This document shows positions 9,401-16,500 of a stretch of 64,000 nucleotides of DNA, piece by piece. The notes beneath the pieces are model-generated. The model worked only from the letters and a program-made list of their open reading frames with translations. It was not told the DNA's origin and made no database searches. How positions within the stretch are numbered: position 1 is the first letter of the stretch; the number at the start of each line of letters is the position of its first letter. This stretch comes from Anniella stebbinsi (taxonomy: Eukaryota; Chordata; Lepidosauria; Squamata; Anniellidae). The translations under genes and the position numbers were made by a program. The DNA is taken from assembly GCA_029215795.1 (NCBI GenBank), contig JARDYH010000001.1, forward strand, positions 404,835,154 to 404,899,153, read 5' to 3'.

Positions 9401-11090
9401 AACTTTTAAAATAAAAAAGTTATAGGCGTTTCTTTCCTCATTGTTTCAAAAATACCTTGCCACCACATGCCTGGACCCAGCTGTCTGAAATTTTACACAC
9501 ATATCAAGCCAAGTGGTACCTGTAATGTGCCCATGTTTCCTGTTTGTATCTTCAAAAATAAAAAAGTGGGAGGCGTAACTGTATTTACCCCACCACTACC
9601 CATTTTTCTAAAATTAATTGCCACACAAGGCAAGCACCTACGTTTCCGAAATTTCACACACATAGGTCCCAAGGTACCGCCTACAATGTGGCAAAGTTTC
9701 ATGTGTGTAACTTTAAAAATGACAAAGTTATAGGCATTCCTGGGTATTTATTAAAAAATTAATTGCCACACAAGGCAAGCACCTACGTTTCCGAAATTTC
9801 ACACACATGGGTCCCAAGGTACCACCTACAATGTGGCAAAGTTTCATGTGTGTAACTTTAAAAATGACAAAGTTATAGGTGTTTCTTTCCTCATTGTTTC
9901 AAAAATTAATTGCCACACAAGGAAAGCTCCAATGTTTCTGAAATTTCACACACATATCAAGGCAAGTGGTACCTGTAATGTGCCCAAGTTTCCTGTTTGT
10001 ATCTTCAAAAATAAAAAAATGGGAGGCGTAACTGTATTTACCCCACTACTACCCATTTTTCTAAAAATTAATTGCCACACAAGACAAGCACCTACGTTTC
10101 TGAAATTTCACACACATAGGTCCCAAGGTACCCCCTACAATGTGGCAAAGTTTCATGTGTGTAACTTTAAAAATGACAAAGTTATAGGCATTCCTGGGTA
10201 TTTATTAAAAAATTAATTGCCACAAAATGCATGCACCAATCTTTCTGAAATTTCTCACAGACAACTACCCCTAACCAGTCTACAATGTGCCCAAGTTTCA
10301 TCCTTCTATCTTTAAAAATGAAAAAGTTATAGGCGTTTTTGTAAAACAATACTTGGCTATGGGAAAAAGCATTCAAAATGGCGTCCGATCCGGATCGGAC
10401 ATCTGGTCCGATCCGATCCGACCAGCCTCCGATCCGATCCGATCCGACCCCCCAGGTCCGATTCCGATCCGCTATCCGATCCGATCCGGGGGGTCAGTGC
10501 ACATCCCTAGTTTTTGCATAACGTTTGCATCTGCACATTTATATGTATAGGTGCGAATTTAGAAATAGTTGTTATAATTGAAAAAGAGATACCGAGTATC
10601 TTCCCATTGTAGGGAAGACGGTGACCCAAATGAGCGTTGCGCCTTGTTCAGTCTGCTGCCCAGGTGGCTACTGGTGGGTGGTTTCAAAAAGAAGCAACCA
10701 CTGCTTTTCCTTCCACTAGTTCTTCACCTGTGGACCAGGCAGCACTTTGGGCAGAGGGCACCTTCCAAAGAGAGTACAGTGTCCTAGCAGCCCTCCGAGT
10801 GGCAGGCTGTCCTCTGTACAAGAGCCGCCCGCCCCTCTTTCTCATAGAAGGCAGCGTCCTGTGTCTGGCAAGGGATGCTCATGCTGACCCTCCTGTCCAC
10901 CTCCCTCCCTCCCTCCCCTGTCTCGCCACAGGCTCGCCTCACCCGCACTTGCACCGTGGGTCGGGTGCTGATCGGCCCTGATGCCCCAGAGATGGGGCTG
11001 GTCCACTGGAGAGAGATGTGCAGCCGGGGAAACATGGAATCCGCCCGCTGGCACTCGGTCCAAGCCGACGGCCTCCCACTCTGCCCTTGA
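294..11090 (+). CDS. Synaptotagmin-like protein with tandem degenerate C2 domains (5 exons)
   Basis: Coding exons are 294-441, 3276-4177, 5358-5523, 6922-7088 and 10932-11090; every junction has GT/AG and matching phase, giving 513 codons plus TGA. The N-terminus has a hydrophobic stretch (about residues 20-42), then a second membrane-type segment at about 54-72 followed by a basic stop-transfer HQRKKHR, as in synaptotagmins. C2A is at about 219-340 and C2B at about 369-500, ending in HWREM and a WHSV close to the family WHXL motif. C2A keeps an Asp in RDSYVKV and one in LKDSFLGE, but the first loop-1 Asp and the two central loop-3 Asp are gone. C2B keeps only PDHYV. By family knowledge it is a membrane trafficking protein, probably not Ca2+ triggered. 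The subfamily is not recognised; SYT15- or SYT8-like divergent members are alternatives. The start exon is the least certain part. Confidence 0.8.
2031..2329. repeat. Short palindromic element (MITE-like)
   Basis: Arms of about 70 bp (2032-2103 and 2259-2328) are imperfect reverse complements. The outer ends read TTTGCAATCAGATCC and GGATCGGATCGCAAA, and the inner ends are AATTAGGGAACAC and GTGTTCCCTAATT. The arms translate into similar short peptides on opposite strands, as expected for an inverted repeat. No clear target duplication is visible. Confidence 0.55.
3008..3190 (+). mobile_element. Sauria-type tRNA-derived SINE
   Basis: The tRNA head shows an A-box-like TGGCTCAGTGGCAGAG and a B-box-like GGTTCGATCC. 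The body has CATCTCCAGG, CTGCCAGTCAGTG and GGGCTAGATGGACCCAGGGTCTGAC, all typical of the squamate Sauria SINE. It lies in sense orientation just upstream of the exon 2 acceptor. The cloverleaf is not intact, so it is not a tRNA gene. Confidence 0.8.
3276..4177 (+). CDS. Synaptotagmin-like exon 2 (transmembrane segment, linker, C2A)
   Basis: A single 902-nt exon follows the acceptor TGTCCAG. It encodes the segment VFLAVGLSLLCSCLLLGCA, a Pro/Gly-rich linker and all of C2A up to TKVKK, with donor AAG|GTGAGG. A second AG at 3286 would be out of phase with exon 1. Packing the transmembrane segment and C2A into one exon is atypical of synaptotagmin genes, which usually split this region. Confidence 0.85.
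4195..4420 (+). mobile_element. CORE-SINE (MIR-like squamate SINE)
   Basis: Starts directly after the exon 2 donor. It contains CTCACTGACTCTCTGCCTAACC, CTCACAGGGTGGTTGTGAGG and AGTGGAGAGGAGGAGGA, matching the body of the common lizard tRNA-head/CORE SINE. The tail is G-rich and degraded. Confidence 0.65.
4440..5110 (+). mobile_element. L2/CR1-like LINE 3' fragment, split by an L1-like insertion
   Basis: The segments 4440-4598 and 5054-5110 read continuously as a LINE 3' end: AGAGCCTTCTCTGTAGTAGC, TGTGGAATGTCCTTCCCAGG, then GTATACATTTAGACGCAACT. They are interrupted by a younger insertion. Confidence 0.6.
4615..5037 (-). mobile_element. 5'-truncated L1-like LINE insertion with 16-bp target duplication
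   Basis: A 423-bp AT-rich insert opens with a poly-T tract on the plus strand and TTAAAGATTTTTATTC, the reverse complement of an AATAAAAATC-poly(A) L1-type tail. The perfect 16-bp duplication TTCCTGGTATACATTT flanks it (4599-4614 and 5038-5053). Length, tail and duplication size fit target-primed reverse transcription. Confidence 0.75.
5177..5240. repeat. Perfect 26-bp palindrome of the 'ACTGCAACTCCCAT' repeat family
   Basis: CAGATGTGTTGGACTGCAAC and the next six bases (5177-5202) are exactly complementary to 5215-5240, around a 12-nt loop. Related sequence recurs at several places in the window, so this is a dispersed palindromic element typical of lizard genomes. Confidence 0.8.
5358..5523 (+). 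CDS. Synaptotagmin-like exon 3 (start of C2B)
   Basis: 166 nt between acceptor CTTCCAG and donor CCAG|GTAAGA. Encodes a linker starting CFSSQDVDSALSLS, then MGQLFLLLQYQALANRIKVL and KAENLGRLTRIPGTP, the first strands of C2B. Ends in phase 1. Confidence 0.85.
5524..6921. other. Intron 3 of synaptotagmin-like gene
   Basis: No exon is seen. A block at about 6200-6385 contains GAACTCTAAAGGAG facing CTCCTTTAGAGTTC, plus several copies of TTTCAGTCAGAAC / GTTCTGACTGAAA in both orientations. Confidence 0.5.
6200..6385. repeat. Imperfect inverted-repeat cluster
   Basis: Repeated GACTGAAACC / GGTTTCAGTC motifs in both orientations and a 14-bp inverted pair GAACTCTAAAGGAG / CTCCTTTAGAGTTC. Probably a degenerate palindromic DNA element; the family is not recognised. 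Confidence 0.45.
6922..7088 (+). CDS. Synaptotagmin-like exon 4 (middle of C2B)
   Basis: 167 nt after TTTCTAG, phase-matched to exon 3. Encodes DHYVMIHLYHHGKVIDTKET then GYNPVWNSPFLLSIP, the classic YVKIHL...NPVWNE-like C2 core. Donor CAG|GTGAGG. Confidence 0.88.
7156..7235. repeat. 28-bp direct repeat, two copies
   Basis: GGCTGTGCAGAATGCTGATT plus GGCTGGCC occurs at 7156-7183 and again at 7208-7235, period 52 bp. A local tandem duplication within intron 4. Confidence 0.85.
7400..7505. repeat. Copy of the 'CTACAGCTCCCATCA' palindromic repeat family
   Basis: GGTTGGACTACAGCTCCCAT, then TGAAGTCCAATATATCTCGA and GGGCACCCAGTTGGGGAAG in opposite orientation. A degenerate copy of the family seen as a perfect palindrome at 5177-5240. 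Confidence 0.55.
7655..7662. repeat. Target-site duplication, left copy
   Basis: GTTTTTGC immediately before the TAGGG terminus. It is identical to 10510-10517. Confidence 0.85.
7674..7802. repeat. Left subterminal (GATCC)n-rich array
   Basis: Pentamer runs such as CCGATCCGATCCGATCCGAT broken by variants (ATCCGAATCCG). It mirrors 10381-10490 but differs in copy number and interruptions, so these arrays are the least conserved part of the arms. Confidence 0.8.
7851..8880. repeat. Degenerate ~150-bp tandem repeats of the left arm
   Basis: Unit starts (CCTATAACTT or GCCTCCCA...TTTTT variants) fall near 7851, 7996, 8158, 8305, 8450, 8611 and 8759, spaced about 145-162 bp. Units starting at 7996 and 8450 are close copies, implying a ~454-bp higher-order repeat. 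Each unit carries TTTTAAAGTTA, a CACATTGTAGG-like segment and GTGTGAAATTTC. The right arm has the same series inverted. Confidence 0.8.
9100..9218. repeat. Central perfect 53-bp inverted repeat of the fold-back element
   Basis: 9100-9152 and 9166-9218 are exact reverse complements around a 13-nt loop (9153-9165). A near copy of the left half also lies at 8969-9018, separated by about 80 bp of unpaired sequence, so the left arm holds this core twice. Confidence 0.88.
10381..10490. repeat. Right subterminal (GATCC)n-rich array
   Basis: GATCCGATCCGATCCG-type pentamers, the inverted counterpart of 7674-7802 with a different pattern of interruptions. Confidence 0.8.
10510..10517. repeat. Target-site duplication, right copy
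   Basis: GTTTTTGC directly after the CCCTA terminus; perfect match to 7655-7662. Confidence 0.85.
10932..11090 (+). CDS. Synaptotagmin-like exon 5 (end of C2B and stop)
   Basis: Acceptor CTCGCCACAG preceded by a strong C/T tract. Encodes ARLTRTCTVGRVLIGPDAPE, then LVHWREMCSRG and ARWHSV, ending LPLCP-TGA. The GPDAPE...HWREM...WHSV order is diagnostic of the synaptotagmin C2B end. The loop-3 aspartates expected just before GRVLIG are absent. Confidence 0.88.
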   Translation, partial: ARLTRTCTVGRVLIGPDAPEMGLVHWREMCSRGNMESARWHSVQADGLPLCP

Positions 11091-12109
11091 TGCCCGTGCC
11101 CGGCCTTTCCCGCTGTGGAGTCCTTTGCCTGTGGTAGCAAGTGACGGCCCTCCTGTCGTGGGTTGGGGTTCCCGCCAGCTGCATCTGGGAGCAGGGAGAC
11201 TCTGGAGCCCGAGACAGGGCAGCCCTGCTAGAAAACCCCTCTTCCTGCCGCAAGGCGCCAGGGTACGTTTGGCCTGTGGGCTAAGTGGGACTGCAGGGAG
11301 CTCAGTTCCAGAACAGATGGGCCGGGCGGTGAAACGGAGTGGTCCATGCCAGTTCCGAAGGGAGAAGCGCTGGCTGCTCCTCTGAAGAGGTGGCTTGGCA
11401 AGAGCGCCTTGACACTGTGAAGGAGCAGCCTGCAAGCTAAACCAGGAAAGGGCCAGCGGATCACGTTTTGCGTTCTGGGGCCACGTTTCTTCTTCCTCCA
11501 CAAGTCACCATGTTCCCCCAAGACATTCAGCCTCCTCTCCGAGATCCACTGCAGCAGCTCCTGGAGAAGGACGTTCTCCGCCGAAGCACTAATTTGCGAC
11601 CGTCAATGAGCAGAACCGACATGCTGTTGGCCAAGCATAGCACGGACACACTCCGAGGCGGGGCTCTGGGGACACAGGGGCTGCAGAAATCGCGGGGGGG
11701 GGGGGAGGCCTGCTGCTGCTGCTGCGAGGATGAGATGGTGCAGCTCTCCGTTGCTGCAGAGAAGGAATCAGTTTGTGGGGGAGGGGAATGTTCTGGGTGC
11801 GAACTGAGCAACCTCAGCAGCACCATGGCTGGAAAGCTACTCAGAAAAGGGCGGGGGAGGGGAGAGAGAAAGAGGCCTGTGTGGCTCTGAAAGTGTGTGT
11901 GGAAAACTCCGCTTCTGCCACAGGGAAGCCATCTATCTCCAAAAATTTTGTTCTGCATGTTGGATCGCTCCGACACAGTTCTGTCTGAAACCCAGAAAGG
12001 ACTCCTAGCCCTCACCCTGCTGAAATCGCAGCCACCTGCCTCCGTTGCACATCATCATCAGTGGACTTCATTGGTTTCATTTTCAGGTAATCTTTAATTG
12101 GGATGGCAC

Positions 12110-12510
12110 ATGTGGGACTCCTCCGTGCTCCGTTTTATTGTCACAACACCCCTGCAAGGTAGGTTTAGTCTGAGAGCGGGTGACTGACTAAAGGTCTTCC
12201 TTGCCATGGTGATGAATAAAATAACAAGTTATAAGTCGCTCAGAGGAGAATGAACTCCATCCAGACCTTCCAAAAAGGTTGGATGCTATTGATAGGTTAC
12301 TGGAAAATGTTCTGGCCAGGTGATTAGCCAGTATAGATATACTACCTGTGTGTTAATTTGAATTAATGTAACTGTCTTGAATGATTGTAATGGGAAACAA
12401 AAATATATACATAATGGGAGAAAAAAGCATCCCAGTGAACTTCATGGCTGAGTGAGGATCGAATGTGGGGCTTCCCGCTCTGGGTCCAGCACGTGAACCA
12501 CAGCCCCACA
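12110..12510 (-). mobile_element. CORE-SINE split by an unrelated AT-rich insertion
   Basis: 12110-12196 (GTTTTATTGTCACAACACCC, CTGCAAGGTAGGTTTAG) and 12428-12510 (CCAGTGAACTTCATGGCTGA, then GTGAGGATCGAATGTGG) are the two halves of one reverse-oriented SINE. The ~230 bp between them are AT-rich and unlike a SINE. Confidence 0.5.
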
Positions 12511-12774
12511 CTGGCTCCCGGTATCCTTCGCTACAGAGCTGTTGCCCTCGCTTTCCTCATCCTGTAGCTAAACTACGTGAACGGCTTCTTCCTTCAATCG
12601 CCACGCAGCACCATTCAGAGTCCCCAACTGTTTGGGGTCGGAGGCACATCTGGAAGTTTAAGAGTGTTGCGGCCACTTTGGCATCAAGATGGCCGGGCAC
12701 AAACCACTCCTCCCCCAGAAGGCAAACTGGTGAGACTAAAAGAGCAGCTACTTGCTCAATAAGTGAAGTATGAG

Positions 12775-13015
12775 GCAGAGACTGGGGTCTGTGCTCCAAG
12801 AGTGTGGGTTATTGTTTCTTGAACCGTGGATTAGTGTGTTGTCTGAACCCTGGGCATTTTCTGCTGGGTGGCTTGTTAACCACTCTGAACAACCCAACAA
12901 CAAGCCATGGCTTCTCAAAGTAGCTTGTTCAAGAAAAACATGCTTCAACAACCAACCCGCACTCAGCCGCTGGCGATGGGTTAGCTGTTGTGTGAACCCA
13001 GTCTCTGGCATTCGT
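12775..13015. repeat. Interspersed repeat with 'GTTGTCTGAACCC' / 'AACCCAACAACAAGCCATGG' motifs
   Basis: Shares GTTGTCTGAA, AACAACCCAACAACAA and GGCTTGTT with the copy at 29220-29405. Probably a palindromic DNA element; the family is not named. It ends about 50 bp beyond the coiled-coil gene stop, within its 3' UTR. Confidence 0.5.
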
Positions 13016-13062
13016 TTTGGAGCTGCCATTCAAGAATGGCCCCCTGCTGCCACTCCCTTGCC

Positions 13063-13562
13063 TCAGTTCTCTGAGGGTTCTGGGCTCCCTTTGAACTTAA
13101 AAGGGGACCACGGTCTCTGGGGCCCAAAAGGCCTGGGGGACAGAAGACCCGAGCCCTGGGGGCCCAGTAAAGCCCCTTCGCCCTCAGCAGACCTCCAGGG
13201 ATCGCGCGGAGAAGTTGCGGCACCAATATCAGTGAGGTCCAGGTGCAAGGGGAGAGGCGAAGCTGCAGGCTTCGCCGGCCACACAAGCGCAGTTGCGCCA
13301 GCGGCAGAAGAGACGTGACTCCGCTTGTCTTCCATTCCGGCGTGAAGCTGAATGTCCTGCAGAACCACCCCTTGGTTCTCCCCACCACGCAAGGAGGAGA
13401 CAGACTCGTCACTTTGAGGCGAAGGCTCTGAACTGTCGCTCTGCAAATCCTGCCGCCAGCCAACAGAGAATCTAGGTACCAGCATCTCTGGGCTGCTCCT
13501 CTCGGGCTGTTGCTTTGAAACTCTGCGGATCTCTTGGATCTGCTGCCGGAACCGCAGTTTAG
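13063..13562 (-). CDS. Coiled-coil gene, last coding exon
   Basis: Acceptor CCCAAACAG; completes a split Ala codon, then KLRFRQQIQEIRRVSKQQPE and a low-complexity Ser/Pro/Gly tail ending SPEPSEN-TGA. Confidence 0.75.
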
Positions 13563-16500
13563 CTGTTTGGGAGTTGCGGGGGATGGGACGGGACACGGAG
13601 GCGACAGTTTATGAAATTGATATCTTGCGCCTGCAACTCCGAGAGTCACAAGGCCAGTAAATAATACCGAAAGGTTAAAAAGGAATACAGTACAAAATGC
13701 TAAAAGCGGTGGATGCGGAGGGTGCTGATTTTGGTGGGCTGTAATTCCATCCTGGGTTTTCATCAGGATCAGCTAGATATGACCCTTTGGAGCAGGGGGC
13801 TCAACCTCTTTCAGTCTGAGGGCCGGATTCAGTTTGGGAGGAGCTCTCAGGGGCCGCATTCCAGTGGTGGGTGGAGCTGAAGGCGAAAGGAGGTGGGGCC
13901 AACCCTCCCCCCCCCCCCCCCCGCATGTTGTAGCTTAAAGCTCTTAGTGCCATTAATGAAGCCTTGGGAGGAGAGGTGTTTCAGTCTTTTAGAAGGGGAA
14001 GGAAACAGCACAGAAGCTAAGGAACCCAGAAGTTGGCAGCCAGGAAAGCGGGTGGGCCTGTGGAATGGGATGTGGCCATCAAGGGACCTTCAGTGGGTCA
14101 CATTTGGCCCCTGGGCCTGGGGTTCAACACCTCTGCGTTGCAGGTGACTTCGTCCTGCTGCAGTACAGCTTGGGGGTCACAATGAACTGCGAAGCAAAGC
14201 CCTCCATACCTTCCATTAAGGTCTCGTTCTTCTGCCGTAGAGCCTGGATCTCGGAAGCCATGCAGGAGATCTGGGAGGGGGAGAAGGGGGAGAGCAGCCG
14301 CCGGACGTTCAGGAGGTGGGGGCAGCATGAGGGAGCGGCGGCTGCCTGGTGAATGCAAATAGGCCCGTTACTAAGTGGCTGCAGGTGGGAGGGGCCTTGC
14401 CTGTCCAAAACGGATCCAGACCCTCGTTGTGTGACGCGGTCCTGGCTGGGCTCCAGCAGGTCTGAAACATGCCCCCAATGGCTGGATCAACAGGCTCTTT
14501 GCCCCACAGCAGCTCTCATGTGCAGCAGCCGACCCACGGTATTGGGACAGGGGCATGAGGGGCGCTCCCAGCCCGAGGGCTGAATGCCAACGCGGAGAAG
14601 CTCTGGGGGCCAAAGGACAAAAGCCACCAGCATCTTTTGCCTGAACGTTCTTCATGCCGGCGGCAGAGCTTTAGCAGAGGCATTTTTAGGATTGGGGGAA
14701 AGCTGCAGAAAAGCTGGGAAACCTGAGGAACCTTGCAGGGGGCCGGATTTGGCCCTAGGCCTGGAGTTCTGCATTCCGCATGAAGGTGTGATGTCGGTTG
14801 AAACCCCAGAGCTGACCCCTCCCTCTTCCTGCCCTGTGCAGACAGCTTGGTGGAGGGCCTGCGCAGCGGCCCCTCTGAATGGGTGGGGCATTCCCTCTGG
14901 ACAGCAGCCGCAGGCTCCCTTACCGTCTCTGTGTTCTCTTTCAGCTGCTGCCGGAGGCTCTGTGCTTCTCTGTCGCTGCTGGGATCTGCCGGGGATCCTG
15001 GCTGAGCTCCTTCCACCGCAGCCTGCAGGAGACACAAAGAAGGCATCCTGGGACCCCCAAGCCATGGCAAGGGGCCCCCAGAGGGAGGGAGGGAGGGAGC
15101 GCCTCCCCATCCCATTTTTCCTTGAGCAGGCTACCTGAGGTCAGAGGAAAGACAGAAGGAGCGGTGGGGAAGCACAGGAGGTACGAGGAGAAGCCAAGGC
15201 AGGGCGATGGTCTCTCCTGGAAGCGCCTGGCGCTTCCACTCAAGAAAGGCACACTTCAGAGTCCTGCTGATGAGGCCAAAGGCCCGTTTGGTCCAGTATC
15301 CTGTTTCCCACCCAATGCCCTCATGCCAAGGGTTGGGCAACTTGAGGACATTTTGGCCGACAACAACCATCAGCCTGAGCCAGCACAGCCAACGGGGAGG
15401 GGGCATGGGAGCTGTAGGCCAAAACATCTAGCAGGCCCCAAGTTGCCCACCTGGCCTTAATAGGAAGCAGATTCGCAGGGCCTGAGCACAGCTTCAACGC
15501 CCTCCCGCTCGTGTCCCTCAGCAGCTGGTATACAGAGGCACCATGCCACCGCTACAGGAGGCGACCTATGGCCATCGGGCCTGGTTGCCGTGGCAAGGAG
15601 GCTTGTCCTCCATGGGTTTGTCCAGTGTCCTTTGAGGCCCATCTGAGTGGGTGGCCATCGCTGCATCTCAAGGGGATGAATTCTGTAGTTTAACTCAGCA
15701 TTCCCTGTAAGCACTGGCATACAAGTCCCATCACCCCTAGAATGGAATAAGGATGATAGGAAGTGCAGTCCAACACAGGGCTGTCCCTCCTATGAAGCAA
15801 AGAAGATCCCCTGCCTCAGCTAGCTCCCACCCCCCACTTTCAGGAGGGCACCCCAGGGTTATGCCAGGTGGGTGCTGCTGGGCGGGCGAGTGGCCTAGAG
15901 AGGGGGTGGCACTGCAGCAGGTGTCCCAGAGAAAAAGAGAGAGGGAGACTGACTCTCAGCCTCACCAGCCTCACAGCGCTGTTGTGAGGATTTAAAGGGA
16001 GCGGAAGAGGAGGAGGACCAGGCACGCTGCCTTGGGATCCTTGGAGGGGGGATGTAAGTGTAAGAAATAAATACACGGGGCGCCCTTCAGAGCGGGAAGA
16101 AGGGCAGAGTTCTCACCGGCATTCCTGCAGGCTTGCAAGGTGCCACAGCACTCTTCTCCTTGCGTTCTTCAGGATGCACCCTGGCTCCTGCCTCCTGCTG
16201 CCGTCTCTGTCTAAAAAGGTCCTTCAGCTGCGAGGAGAGCAGAGAACAAACGTCAAGGTTCTCCAGGAACACCATGGCCGGCTCTTGCTCAGCCTGTGCT
16301 GCTGTTTCCCTTTCCGCCTGGGCTTCTGTCTCCTCTCTGCCCGTCAGCATCCTGGGCTCAATCCAGAAATAGCAGGGAGCACTGGCTGTTCCACCGAGGC
16401 CCACACGCATCAGAAGACCTGCGAAGGCTGCTACGAGGACACTTCCTGCCTCCTCGGCCTGCGCCCACCCTCTCCAAAGAGGTGTGAAGGCCGCGATGAG

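Larger units (their letters stand above)
7663..10509. mobile_element. 2.85-kb palindromic fold-back DNA element, probably non-autonomous hAT-like
   Basis: Ends TAGGGGTGTGCA / TGCACATCCCTA form 12-bp terminal inverted repeats with one mismatch. The perfect 8-bp duplication GTTTTTGC lies outside both ends (7655-7662, 10510-10517). Two arms, 7663-9018 and about 9173-10509, are nearly exact reverse complements: a 127-codon and an 88-codon frame in the right arm recur with identical predicted peptides on the opposite strand of the left arm. Each arm runs from the terminus through a (GATCC)n array and about seven ~150-bp degenerate tandem units to a GC-rich core. No transposase-like protein is visible, and the frames are by-products of repeats. 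By family knowledge, 8-bp duplications with TAGGG/CAGGG ends mark the hAT superfamily; that assignment is inference. It fills most of intron 4. Confidence 0.85.
11091..13062. other. Convergent 3' region between the synaptotagmin-like and coiled-coil genes
   Basis: Holds the 3' UTRs of both genes and repeats. Possible poly(A) signals are AATAAA at 12215-12220 (plus) and its complement TTTATT at 12133-12138 (minus gene). If both are used, the transcripts overlap by roughly 80 bp. Open frames near 11468-11890 are compositionally biased and not supported as coding. Confidence 0.4.

Noticed and set aside
7968..10216. Mirrored open frames of 127 and 88 codons in the fold-back element
   Set aside because: They occur identically on opposite strands because of the inverted repeat, consist of tandem repeat translations and resemble no protein family.
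7663..10509. Palindrome as a long-read fold-back artefact
   Set aside because: The terminal inverted repeats and the exact 8-bp flanking duplication are hallmarks of transposition and would not arise from a chimeric read. The asymmetric centre also argues against it.
11468..12015. Open frames on both strands downstream of the synaptotagmin-like stop
   Set aside because: No splice-consistent context, low-complexity composition and no recognisable domain; treated as 3' UTR/intergenic.
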